Shown here: in pieces, positions 50,700 to 60,000 of the stretch
How the letters are laid out: each line of letters starts with the position of its first letter
Numbering within the stretch: the first letter of the stretch is position 1
Assembly (NCBI GenBank): GCA_905221605.1
Contig: CAJNDS010000158.1
Coordinates: 9,031 to 69,030, forward strand
Source of the DNA: Symbiodinium natans
Lineage: Eukaryota > Sar > Dinophyceae > Suessiales > Symbiodiniaceae
Direction: 5' to 3'
Length of the DNA: 60,000 bases
Notes under the pieces: model-generated
What the model saw: only the letters and a program-made list of their open reading frames with translations
What the model was told of the DNA's origin: nothing
Databases searched by the model: none
Position numbers and translations under genes: made by a program

Positions 50700-51460
50700 A
50701 TGGTCCCTTTATACAACCCCGCAAAACCTATTCTAATTGTTACAAGGGAGGGGGTTATCACACATCAGGCCGTGAAAATACACATCACCCCAATGTGGAC
50801 GCTCATGCAAAGAATAACCCATCACGCGAGAGAATACACAACACAAGATACGAAACCCCAATGTGGACGCTATTTTTGGCTGTCAGCCACGGAGACCTCA
50901 AAATCCACCCAACCTCGCGGACGCTTATGTTTCGGGCCATTTTTACATCAATCTGGCATACGTTTTGGCAGCAAATCCCGAAGGAGACGCTCGGTTTGTA
51001 TCAACATACGGAACGTTGATCTTCGAAGCCTTTACTGGCCTTACACACCTGAGACCCGCAGCTGCTCAAGTGCACACTGCCTGCCTGCTGCCTGCTGCAT
51101 GTATCTGGCGGACCAAACCCTGCGACCGAGACCGGTTTTGATATAGAAAAAGTGCATTAGACCAGCTAGCACAGAAACGTCCTGCCAACTGCCTTAAACA
51201 AACTTGAGGCCGTGGTGGCAGCTTGGATCAGTGCCAAGTCTTGTCCAAAATGCAAACCCAATGTGGAGATTTGACGCAGGCGCTTCCTCCGACCATGGGC
51301 ATGGGGTGGTTTGCATGCCAGACCCCATTGCGGACGCTGCATAGGCTGAAAACTGGACGGCTAGGATCAGTGCCGGGTCCTGTGCGGGACCTGCAAGACC
51401 CCAGTGTGGACGCCGAACGATGTGTTTTTACACCACGCGATGTGAGATAAACCCCCCCCC
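50700..51460 (+). repeat. Diffuse repeat of CCCCAATGTGGACGC
   Basis: CCCCAATGTGGACGCT occurs at about 50788 and 50852; relatives are CGCGGACGCTTA (50917), GGAGACGCTCG (50982), CCCAATGTGGAGATTTGACGC (51256), CCCCATTGCGGACGCTGC (51324) and CCCCAGTGTGGACGCCG (51400). Spacing is about 60-75 bp within clusters. Three plus frames are open (50700-51146, 50795-51019, 50863-51141) and none stands out. Confidence 0.6.
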
Positions 51461-51575
51461 CCAGTAAGGTCCCTACATGACACATTTGAACCCTTAACTC
51501 ATTCGCGGGCATTGTGCGGGCCAGGAAAACTGTGAGGGCTTGCACGGGGTCTAGGGCTTCGGGTATACTTTGAAC

Positions 51576-51668
51576 CTCTTTTGACTTAGTAAGTCTACTT
51601 AGTATCCCTTAGAGACCCATGATAATCCCCCATAACCCTCCTTACTAACTCTGCTTGCTAAGTCAAGT
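51576..51668. mobile_element. Inverted-repeat element with CTTAGTAAG ends
   Basis: Begins CCTCTTTTGACTTAGTAAG and closes with TTGCTAAGTCAAGTAGAGG, an imperfect inverted repeat. The interior GGTAGTATCCC-type segment is shared in reverse with 41345-41405. Confidence 0.6.
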
Positions 51669-51669
51669 A

Positions 51670-51864
51670 GAGGCCCACGATTTTGCAGGGGTGCAACTAA
51701 AGAATGCATGGTGGCCATGTCCTGATCCAGCCAGGAATTGGAATTCAAAAATTGTTGCCTTCCCGTGTTGTACAGGGCCGGTCAACAGACAGGGAAAAAC
51801 ACAGTTACATCGAGATGCCAAGGCTGTTGGGCTTAGTCTTGCAACTCTTCCGTCGCATTCCTAA
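51670..51864 (+). CDS. Candidate exon with stop, plus strand
   Basis: After the element 51576-51668 the frame reads GVQLKNAWWPCPDPARNWNS, KIVAFPCCTGPVNRQGKTQL, HRDAKAVGLSLATLPSHS, then stop at 51864. Moderately protein-like; no family. Confidence 0.35.
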   Translation, partial: EAHDFAGVQLKNAWWPCPDPARNWNSKIVAFPCCTGPVNRQGKTQLHRDAKAVGLSLATLPSHS

Positions 51865-52029
51865 ACACAACACCCCTAAACCCTAAACCCTAAACCCTAA
51901 ACTCTAAACCCCAAACCCTAAACCCTAAACCCTAAACCCTAAACCGTTTACAGGTACCTTAAAAAGGAAACCCCGGTCCCGCGCAAATGCACACAGCATG
52001 TCTCCCCAAAAACAAACGGGGGCTTCCGA

Positions 52030-53180
52030 AATTACGCAAAGGACCCTTTAGGGTTTAGGTTTAGGGTTTAGGGTTTAGGGTTTGGGGTTTAGGGTTTAGG
52101 GTTTAGGGTTTAGGGTTTGGGGTTTAGGGTTTAGGGTTTAGGATCCGATAATAAGAACTATATAGCATGTGGGGAATCTTCGGGGTCCCCTCGTTTTGGA
52201 GGTGACCAAGGCATCATCCTAATTACGTCCATGGCTTAGGGCTTAGGGTTTAGGGTTTAGGGTTTGGGGTTTAGGGTTTAGGGTTTGGGGTTTAGGGCAG
52301 CAAGAAGAGATTTCGGCTTATAAATACCTGATCTGCTACACCCTGACCAAGACCTGTCAAGTGCAAAGGTTCAGGGGTTGTTTGAACGGTCTCCTCCTTC
52401 GGAGTCATGTTTCAGTTTTTGGTTTTGTACGTCCATGGGAAGAGCAAACATGTTATGTTGATGATGGGTGAACCCTACAACACCCCAACCTGAAAGGGTC
52501 TCTGTTTTTCCCTAAACCCTAAACCCTAAACCCTACACCCTAAACCCTAAACCCTAAATTCCCTAAAGCGCCTAAAGCACCAATAAGCCCTGCAACAATG
52601 AGTCGACTTGAGGCCACGGGTGCTATACACGCCACGGCAGAAAGCTATGCCTGTGCCCCGCAAATCCCTGCGACCATTGCACCAATAGTTGAAAGACCCT
52701 GAACCCTAAACCCTAAACCCTAAACCCTACACCCTAAACCCTAAACCCTAAACCCTAAACCCTAAACCCTAATCCCTAAACCCCCTCTAAGGCCCACACA
52801 GGTCAAGTTTGAGGGTTTCGGGTTTTTTTCGGGTTTAGTGTTTCTTTTAGTGTATTTAGGGTTCAGGCTTATTAGGGTGAGCACTACCACATGCTTCCCC
52901 TGCATACCCTGAAGCCCTAAACCCTAAAACCCTAAAACCCTAAAACCCTAAACCCTAAACCCTAAACCATCGTCTTTCCTTGTGCCATCTCGCAGGTCGG
53001 TACTGCAAAAGTGTCTGGAGGCGCCACGCGCGGCAGCGCGTGAGGAGAGACTGGAGGAACAAGAAACCCAGCTTGTTCGAAGGTTACCCTAAACCCTAAG
53101 CCCTAAAGCCTAAACCCTAAAGCCGAAAGCCTGAAGCCTACATCCTACAGCCTAAACCCTAAGCCCTAAAGCCTAAACCC
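52030..53180. other. Heptamer arrays and unassigned unique blocks
   Basis: Arrays at 52049-52141, 52236-52300, 52509-52560, 52695-52785 and 52913-52970. Unique stretches 52300-52500, 52560-52690 and 52975-53080 were read on both strands without a clear frame. Confidence 0.35.
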
Positions 53181-53189
53181 TAAAGCCTA

Positions 53190-53287
53190 CAGCCTCAAGC
53201 CTCAAGCCTCAAGCCTCAAGCCTCAAGCCTCAAGCCTCAAGCCTCAAGCCTCAAGCCTCAAGCCTCAAGCCTCAAGCCTCAAGCCTA
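53190..53287 (+). repeat. Homogeneous CCTCAAG heptamer array
   Basis: About 13 perfect tandem copies of CCTCAAG (53198-53287), a heptamer that differs from CCCTAAA at two positions, lying inside a region of mixed CCCTAAA, GCCTAAA and CCCTAAAG units. Confidence 0.95.
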
Positions 53288-53399
53288 AACTGAAACCCTA
53301 AACCCTAAACCCGAAAAGGACCTCTGGTTTTGGGCTTCTCGGCACGAAGCCAGCCCGAGCAATCCTACCCTATCGCTTCCCGATACCTAACTTGTGCAA

Positions 53400-54420
53400 A
53401 CCCTAAGCCCTAGCCCCTAAACCCTAAACCCTAAACCCTAAATCCTAAACCCTAAGCCCTAAGACCAAGAAAAGTAGGTGGTGTGCATTTTGCATATACC
53501 TTAAACCCTAGACACCGTGCACTGCGTTTCGGCCAAAAGTCGAAGGTGAACCCCACCCTCCTAAATCTCTCCACCCTAAGCCCGAAGCCCTAAGCCCTAA
53601 GCCCTAAAACCTAAACCCTAAACCCTAAACCCTAAGCCCTAAGCCCTATAAATCCGCAACACCTCCACCCTTCGTCAACTCCTAGCTCCCTGGCCCTGAG
53701 GCCCTAAGCCCTAAACCCCTAAATCCTAAGCCCCTAAACCCTAAACCCTAGAACCCTAGAACCCTAGAACCCTAGAACCCTAAACCCTAAACCCTAAACC
53801 CTAGACCCTAAACCCTAAACCTCACCCTTAGCCCAACTCCTAGTATCATCCTCATGGGCTGCTCGCCGAACGAAGAGCGTGTGGATGACCTCTGGGGCAA
53901 AGGGTTTAGGTTTAGGGTTTAGGGTTTAGGGCTTAGGGTTTAGGGTTTAGGGTTTAGGGTTTAGGATTTAGGGGGGATGCAAGCCTAGAAACACACTTAC
54001 AAAGCTGAACCCCCAAACGGTTTAGGCTTTGGGGCTTAGAGGTATCCCTAGCCGGGTCAAGGTTTAGGATTTAGGATTTAGGGTTGAGGGTGAAAGCCGA
54101 AAGAGGACGAAGTTGTGTGCTAAACCCTAAACCCTAAGCCCTAAGCCCTAAACCCTAAACCCCTATTGTCTTAGAGCCGCGGCTAATTCTATGTGAAGTT
54201 TTCAGTATCTGTTGAAGTCGCAAGTGGCTTGGGGGGATGGTTGGAGTTTAGGGTTTAGGGTTTAGGGTTTAGGGCTTAGGGTTTAGGGTTTAGGGTTGAG
54301 GGTTTAGGATTTAGGGTTTAGGGTTTAGGGTTTAGGGTGTAGGCTGTAGGGTTTAGGGTTTAGGGTGTAGGCTGTAGGGTTTAGGGTTTAGGGTTGAGGG
54401 TTTAGGGTTGAGGGTTAGAG
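53400..54420. repeat. Mixed heptamer and variant arrays
   Basis: Includes CCCTAGAA octamers (53745-53780), TTTAGGG arrays (53895-53965, 54245-54420) and a duplicated GTAGGCTGTAGGG unit (54337-54380). Short unique segments were not assigned. Confidence 0.6.
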
Positions 54421-54624
54421 GCTGAGGATTTGGTACAGTGCAGCTACAGTGTCTCGACGGAGGGCTCGACAATGTATTTCCCACTTCGCAAACACACTTT
54501 TTCAATGCCTGGTACAAGATAGGGTTTAGGGTTTAGGGTTTGGGGGATAGATTGTCGGAAAGTGTTTGAAACCAATTAGACAAGTCAAAATCGGACTCAC
54601 CGTACTATACTGCACCTGGTACCC

Positions 54625-54849
54625 GTGCAACACTTTCTTTTAGCTGTTCCTTGGGGGTTCCAGCAACCAACAAAAAACTGTTTCCAAGTACCCCTAAGAG
54701 TAAGGCAAAGCGGAGATGGCAATACCGAGGGACTCTCCAACTGCATGAAGAAGGCATCCCAGTGCGAGCAAGAGCGCCTTCGACATTGCCACAGGCAAGG
54801 CAAGTCAGATGAGAGCTCGGGGGAGAAGCCTATCTTAACAAAAACCTAG
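54625..54849 (+). CDS. Probable exon or small gene, plus strand
   Basis: 74 codons from ATG 54625 to TAG 54849: FLLAVPWGFQQPTKNCFQ, VRQSGDGNTEGLSNCMKKAS, QCEQERLRHCHRQGKSDESS, GEKPILTKT. The second half is hydrophilic and natural-looking. The block 54550-54910 has no heptamers. An array stands upstream (54520-54545). No family recognised. Confidence 0.5.
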   Translation: MQHFLLAVPWGFQQPTKNCFQVPLRVRQSGDGNTEGLSNCMKKASQCEQERLRHCHRQGKSDESSGEKPILTKT

Positions 54850-55128
54850 TATATACGGGTCTACTTCTGGAGATACTCTGGTCTATGTAAATACTCAGCC
54901 CCCTTCGATTGGACCCTAAACCCTAAACCACGACTAACATGACAACAAGGAGGAGGAGATGTTAAGTACTGGTTTCCCTGGTTTTTGCGGTTTAGGGTTT
55001 AGGGTGTAGGGTTGAGGTTTTTGCAGTTTAGCGTTTAAGGTTTTGAGAGAGCCAGTGTTCGTCAGAGCCCAGCTAACACCAACGCAGCGTTCCGCTCTGA
55101 ACCTCGAAAAGACGGCTTAGGGTTCCCT

Positions 55129-55219
55129 AAACCCTAAACCCTAAACCCTAAACCCTAAACCCTAAACCCTAAACCCTAAACCCTAAACCCTAAACCCTAA
55201 ACCCTAAACCCTAAACCCT
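55129..55219 (-). repeat. CCCTAAA array
   Basis: About 13 perfect units. Confidence 0.95.
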
Positions 55220-55257
55220 ACATGGAACACCGAGGTTTAAAACTTGGCCCTGTATAG

Positions 55258-55446
55258 TTTGGGATGTTCCCCCGTATACCAACAGTCCTTAATGGATTAT
55301 AGTACCCCAGGGTTTAGGGTTTAGGGTTTAGGGTTTAGGGTTTAGGGTTGGCATGTTCCCCCTTATACTAACAGTCCTTAATAGGGATTGTAATAGGGGG
55401 TACTATAACCCCTATTAAGGACTGCTAGTCTTAGGGGGGAACATCC
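55258..55446. mobile_element. Large palindromic element, TTGGGATGTTCCCCC ends, with heptamer insertion
   Basis: Left end TTTGGGATGTTCCCCCGTATACC; right end TAGTCTTAGGGGGGAACATCCCAA. The central part AACAGTCCTTAATAGGGATT ... AACCCCTATTAAGGACTGCTAG is itself an inverted repeat. A TTTAGGG array (55311-55348) is followed by a second copy of the left end (GGCATGTTCCCCCTTATACTAACAGTCC). Other copies: 8908-9007 and 26870-27010. Confidence 0.8.
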
Positions 55447-55519
55447 CAATATAGAGTCCTCTTGAACTTTACCATCTTCATAAGCCTCACCCTCTTGCAG
55501 TGCCTTCTTGAGGGGCATG

Positions 55520-56030
55520 GCTGATCTACAAGCTAAAGCCTAGACCCGCTTGGTTTTCCACCTCATGTATGAGCTTGACATAGCGTCCAAAGTTATGCAG
55601 CAAACGCCAGAGACGATGGGGAGGAAGCTCCGCACAGATATTCCACCATTTTCGTGGCGCCCATATCCACTTCTCGCTTGGAGCCGCGCTGTGCTTCTGA
55701 CAGGGACGTTAGAGGTCAGACTTAGAATGCCTAAAGTTGAGGAAGTCATCCTCCGGCAAGTCGCAGAGACGACAATAAAGCAAGCTTCGAGCCCTGCAAG
55801 CGGTGTTTCTGTTAAATTACAGGGCTTGCTTCCACACCCAGAGGAGCGCATGAGATCCAAGATCTGCGAACCTAAAAAGGATTGGGATCTGCTGAGGGTT
55901 GTTCGTACAAGGGGGAAGATCCCAAAGGGTACCCTGTTTTGGGGGCTAGGGTTTAGGCTCCCCCCCCCACCCAGATTCTCGAAGCCCTCCAAGCGCGCTT
56001 CCGCGCCGCATCCAAACCATGGAGCCTAAC
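55520..56030. CDS. Unique block, coding strand unresolved
   Basis: The plus strand (55550-56029) reads MYELDIASKVMQQTPETMG, RKLRTDIPPFSWRPYPLLAW and LEVRLRMPKVEEVILRQVAE. The minus strand (55992-55540) is open with Cys/Ser-rich sequence. The plus reading looks more natural (amphipathic VEEVILRQVAE). The 5' flank is the palindrome 55258-55446. Confidence 0.4.
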
Positions 56031-56424
56031 CAAATCCCCCGAAACCGTATCCTTCCTCAAAACTTAGGGTTTAGGGTTTAGGGTTTAGGGTTCAGGGTTT
56101 AGGGTTTAGGGGAAACCGCCCTCAGCCCGAAACCCTCCCGAAGGTCACCCTAAACCTTCCCCAAAAACCTAAACCCCTAACTCAGCTTGCCTGGGATGGA
56201 CTCCCCACAATTTAACTGTCAACCAACCAAGCGTGAGCTTCCTCCAGCAGGCCTACACCCTAAACCCTAAACCCACTACACCCTACACCCTACACCCTAA
56301 ACCCTAAACCCTAAACCCTAAACCCTAAACCCAGTCGTGCGGAACCCCTGCCTAGCCGATCCCTTCTCTCGCCAAGCTTGGAGAATGCCGTAGACCTGTC
56401 GCGGAGCAGAGCTTAGGGTTTAGG

Positions 56425-56606
56425 GTTTAGGGTTTTAGGGTTTTCGGGTTTTAGGGTTTTAGGGTTTTAGGGTTTTAGGGTTTTAGGGTTTTGGGGTTTT
56501 AGGGTTTTGGGGTTTTAGGGTTTTGGGGTTTTAGGGTTTTGGGGTTTTAGGGTTTTAGGGTTTTAGGGTTTTGGGGTTTTAGGGTTTTAGGGTTTTAGGG
56601 TTTCAA
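56425..56606 (+). repeat. TTTTAGGG / TTTTGGGG octamer array
   Basis: About 22 octamer units, alternating TTTTAGGG and TTTTGGGG in places. A local switch from 7-bp to 8-bp periodicity. Confidence 0.95.
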
Positions 56607-57039
56607 GGTGTGGGGTTAAGGGCTCAGGGTTCAGAGTTCGGGGTTTAGGGTCAAGGCACGCATGCTTTGGGTACTTCGGGCACTGCGTCTATGAGCAACC
56701 GTCCCCCTATAACGTCCCCCTATAAAGTCCCTAGAAGGCTTGTGTTTCGCCCTACCCTAAACCCTAAACCCTAACCCTAAACCCTAAACCCTAAACCCTA
56801 AACCCTAAACCCTACACCCTAAACCCCAAAGCCTAAAACCTAAACTCAACATAACCTCCAGGGCCACTTCAAAAATGCTCCCTCCTTGCCCCTTCATGAA
56901 GCCCAACCCTAAACCCTAAACCCTAAACCCTAAACCCTAAACCCTAAACCCTAAACCCTAAACCCTAAACCCTAAACCCTAAACCCTAAACCAAAAGCCA
57001 CCCTGAAAAATGCCAGGGCCGAGGCCCCCCAGGCTTCTC

Positions 57040-57219
57040 ATATGAGGGATGTTCCCTTTTCGGGGGTCCCTTTGAAAAAAATTCTCGATTTGGGGTATAA
57101 AAGGGGTTCCCCCTTGTTTTGGAATTGCACATGTGTTTTCGGGTGGTTTTTGCTGGGAAATTTGGGCTCTTTGGTGGTAGCCTGTACTTTGAGTTCGATT
57201 ATGACAAGAGGAGCATCTA
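57040..57219 (+). CDS. Candidate exon after a GGGGTATAAAAGGGG repeat
   Basis: 57040-57115 matches the repeat at 800-880. From 57122 a frame reads LHMCFRVVFAGKFGLFGGSL, YFEFDYDKRSI, then stop at 57217-57219; a second frame (from ATG 57042) stays open to 57251. The former looks more natural. Confidence 0.35.
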
Positions 57220-57599
57220 AGGTGGAGTTTGAGGGCCGGGTAGCGCTTTAGCCTTGGGTTTGGGGTTCAGGGTTCGCGGAGCGAAAGCAGGCCAACTGGC
57301 CGCGTTGTGCATTCTGAAGACTGCAGGAAACCCTGCGGGAACCCCAACACAGGGAGCCCCAAGATGTGTAGCAGGTATCTAGTCGGAAAAGAAGGCCCTA
57401 AACCCCAAATCCTAAACCCTAAACCTTACACCCTAAACCCTGAACCCTAAACCCTAACCCTACATTTCCGTTCTACGCCTGCTGCGTTCCGCAGTTTCCC
57501 TGTTTTGGAATATGTAGGGCTTCCTTTACAGACCTCCGCCGAATCTATGAGCAGCCTACAAGTGTGAAAGTGTACCTATGTAAGAAAAGGCCCCGTGGC

Positions 57600-57810
57600 A
57601 GCCCAGCAAGCATATTACAATACGGGCACTTGGTTACTTTAGAAGGGAACCATCGCAAGACAAAAGGGTAAAGGGTGCCACAGGGCTACCAAGTCTACTA
57701 ACTTCAGCTAGGGAAGTCATAACCCAGATAATATATTACTCATAACCCAATTTAGGGCGCTTATAATACTCATAACCATACTGGTGACTCCGGGGCCCAG
57801 AAAGCGACAG
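57600..57810. mobile_element. Two abutting repeat elements
   Basis: 57605-57708 is an uninterrupted copy of the element at 35150-35316 (GTGGCAGCCCAGCAAGCATATTACAA ... GGGCTACCAAG). It is followed at once by TCTACTAACTTCAGCTAGGGAAG, the family of 29425 and 30195. Confidence 0.65.
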
Positions 57811-59280
57811 CTTCTAGAAACAGGGAGAAACTCCCCAGGTCCTGTTTAGCTAAATGTTCAACTCGGAAACCTCATACTTCCAGGACGGGGTTTAGGGTTT
57901 GAGGGTTTTGATAAAACCAAAATATCGGCTGTTTTTTTGCGTTTAGTGTTTGACAGGGTTTGATTTAAGTTTTCTAGGGTTTTACAGGGATTTATTGGAT
58001 TGCATGGGGGTTTTAAAGGATTGAATAGGTTTTCTAGGGCTTAGGTAAACCCTAAACCCTAAACCCTAAACCCTAAACCCAAAACCCTAAACCTAAACCC
58101 CTAAACCCTAAACCCTAAACCCTAAGGTAAGGTTTACAGATGTTTACCGGGCTTAAGGGGCTTCTTCGGGCTTATGGGGTGAGCCCTCATGGCCCCGCAC
58201 TCCTCCTTGTACGTCCCTTTCCTTTACCTTGTTGCTATTAATTCCAGGGGTGTAGGGTGTAGGGTTTGGGGTTTAGGGTTTGGGGTTTAGGGTGTAGGGT
58301 TTAGGGTTCAGGGTTTAGGGGGGACCTCGTTTTCATAGTTAGTACAAGATACCCTCCACCCTGAGCAGTAAACTTGGGTTGGGCTTTTAGTCCCTTTGAA
58401 AAAATACTAGTATATACAGAGTCCCTCATACACCAAAATGAGAAAGTATTTAAGTATCCCTCAGGCCAACCTAGTGAACCCACACCCCCCCTAAACCCTA
58501 AAACCCTAAACCCTAAACCCTAAAACCCCTCACCCCCGTCCTCTGCATGAGACTCTTTATTCTTGACGACCTCGGCGGCTGTTCGACCTTCGGATATCTT
58601 TGAGGAGAAGAATTCACGGGTTTAGGGTTTAGGATTTAGGGTTCGGGCACAGACCAAGCTGTGTTTAGTGTTGAGGGCTAAGAGGGGTTTAGGGGTCTAG
58701 AGTCTCGGGGTTTAGGGGTTAAAGGGTTTACGCTTCGTGTTAGTAAACCCTAAACCTAAACCCTAAACTCGTAGTTGCTTTGGGAGTTGGGGGTCTAGGT
58801 TGCAGCATTCAAGGATCAAGGGAGATGCTAGGGACCCTAGTGCTCTTAGTAAGGGTTTAGGCTTTAGGGATTAGGGTTTAGGTTGCTAACACGCGGGAAT
58901 GCAGGGCAACTAGTTCAAAAAGTAGCGGGACATCCCCTAAAGTTAGGGGTTAGGGTTTAGGGTTTCAGGCTGGGGTTTAGGGTTTATCGACCCAAAGCCC
59001 CCACAAGCCAGGTTCACGCTCAAGGGCTGCTGGCTTCGGGAACCCAGCAAAAAAGACAACCCCACCGGAGTTTGGGGATTAGGGGTTAGGGTCTAGCCGA
59101 ACAAAATCTCCCGTGCCTTCTGTACACTTCTACACTTTGGTGCAGCCCACTAGCAGCAGAGACCCAAATAACCCTAAACCTCCAAACCCTAAACCCCTCA
59201 ACCCATCGGCGGGTTTCAGGGTCCAGGCTGTTTACCCTAAACCCTAAACCCTAAACCCTAAACCCTAAACCCTAAACCCT
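57810..59280. other. Heptamer arrays and unassigned unique sequence
   Basis: 57890-58030 has decayed TTTTAGGGTTT-like sequence. 58370-58470 is a repeat related to 18408 (CCCTTTGAAAAAATACTAGTATA). Arrays at 58050-58125, 58250-58320 and 59235-59282. No exon was assigned. Confidence 0.35.
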
Positions 59281-59289
59281 AAGGTCCTT

Positions 59290-59405
59290 AAATCGAACAC
59301 TAAGCAAGGCCTCGGCCATCTTTCAGATTGACATCTGCCCCGCTCCGGAGGAGGTAGCTGACCATCTTTACATCCTTGACTCCGACTTGACACACTTTAT
59401 AGAGT
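59290..59405 (-). CDS. Isolated ankyrin-repeat exon
   Basis: The minus strand reads KDVKMVSYLLRSGADVNLKD, GRGLA, a canonical ankyrin second helix and loop. A GC donor (GGCCGAG|GCCTTGC) lies at the 3' end, and AG sites in TGTGTCAAG|TCGGAGTC lie upstream. About 59475-59450 (AKDVKS) may be a partial duplicate of its start. The plus strand is also open here (PAPEEVADHLYILDSDL), so the call rests on the ankyrin match. The gene would continue beyond this block. Confidence 0.5.
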
Positions 59406-59582
59406 TTAGGGTGTAGGGTTTAGGGTTTAGGGTTTGGGGTTTAGGGTTTAGGGCTCTTCACATCCTTGGCTGTCTTGACACAACACTTCGGGAATTACGT
59501 CATTGCGTTCGGGGTGCGCACCTGGAGAGCCCCAAAACACATTGTGTGCGGGGCAACCTGCTGCCTAAGAATCCTTAAGAGG

Positions 59583-59640
59583 AGTCTAGGGTTCAGGGTT
59601 CAGGGTTCAGGGTTCAGGGTTCAGGGTTCAGGGTTTAGAG
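59583..59640 (+). repeat. TTCAGGG variant array
   Basis: About six TTCAGGG units in a row, another locally homogenised heptamer variant. Confidence 0.9.
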
Positions 59641-60000
59641 TTTGGGTTTCTTGGGGGTTCTAAAGCGGCTCACCCTCCTCTTGCATAAGGTTAAGGCTTC
59701 AAACCAAGCCTCCTATATCCCCTGAACCCTAAACTCTGTACGAGCTGGAAAGTACTGGAATAGGTCATAAACCCTAAACCCTGAACCCTGAATCCTAAAC
59801 CCTAAACCCTAAATCCTAAACCCAAACCCCAAACCCTAAACCCTAAACCCTAGACCCTTGATCCCCTTTTACACCCTGAACCCCATCTTGGACCCCAAGA
59901 GGCGGTGGAGGGCTGGTGCCTTCTCGAAATCGAGACACAAAATTCAAGGACGCTGTAAAGGGTTTGGGGTTCAGGGTTTCAGGTATAAGCCACTAGCTGC

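Noticed and set aside
1-60000. Many short open frames ending in LNPKP or containing GFRV/GLGF/VWGLGF strings
   Set aside because: These are translations of CCCTAAA or TTTAGGG arrays, which lack stops in some frames.
11-60000. Relict dinoflagellate spliced-leader sequence (ending TTTGGCTCAAG) as a sign of retroposed genes
   Set aside because: I looked for the motif by eye on both strands and found only partial GGCTCAAG matches without the upstream part.

Overview
The window looks like nuclear DNA of a protist, most likely a dinoflagellate. Four things point there. (1) Hundreds of copies of the plant/alveolate-type telomere heptamer TTTAGGG/CCCTAAA lie scattered in both orientations between short unique blocks. 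(2) The best-resolved gene belongs to a protein type I associate from memory with Symbiodinium-like genomes: an N-terminal domain with FISHQWLG and WYDYFCCPQ, then ankyrin repeats. (3) Its introns use GT, GC and GA donors with AG acceptors, usually AG|G, as in dinoflagellates. (4) Most of its introns are short repeated elements flanked by 4-bp target-site duplications, i.e. introner elements. The taxon is inference; no rRNA, tRNA or dinoflagellate spliced-leader sequence was recognised.

Most open reading frames in the window are translations of heptamer arrays (they end in ...LNPKP or contain GFRV/GLGF strings) and are not genes. The unique blocks of about 30-200 bp between arrays often read as good protein sequence, and several chains can be spliced in frame across the arrays. 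The arrays are therefore largely intronic. Layout: 1778-5339 (-) a complete 9-exon ankyrin gene; 5526-6447 (-) the 3' part of a second gene with four successive heptamer-filled GT-AG introns; 8517-9130, 9700-10470, 14115-14425, 15432-15554, 17174-17298 and 19126-19680 (-) further exons; 17497-18189 (-) a long single-exon frame with an internal TGA; 10938-11092, 13183-13990, 14896-15329 and 21561-22502 (+) exon chains; 25000-26740 (-) a many-exon gene; 37868-38601 (-) and 46690-47484 (+) two more chains with clean splice phases; 59290-59405 (-) a lone ankyrin repeat.

The mobile part of the window is a set of about 100-190 bp elements in several families. They typically begin CT and end AG, have terminal inverted repeats, and duplicate 4 bp on insertion. 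Some are introns of the genes above and others lie outside recognised genes. Several copies were later interrupted by heptamer arrays, one with a 13-bp flanking duplication. The remaining sequence is satellite-like: an inverted GCCAATGGCC cluster with a C-rich tract (38.7-39.3 kb), a 35-40 bp tandem family (39.4-40.25 kb), a repeat-encoded N/E/Y/Q-rich frame (40.25-40.87 kb), a recurring AATGTGGACGC motif (50.8-51.4 kb), locally homogenised heptamer variants, and many long C or G runs.

All splice models come from reading frame, donor/acceptor dinucleotides and duplications seen by eye. No transcript or database evidence was available.
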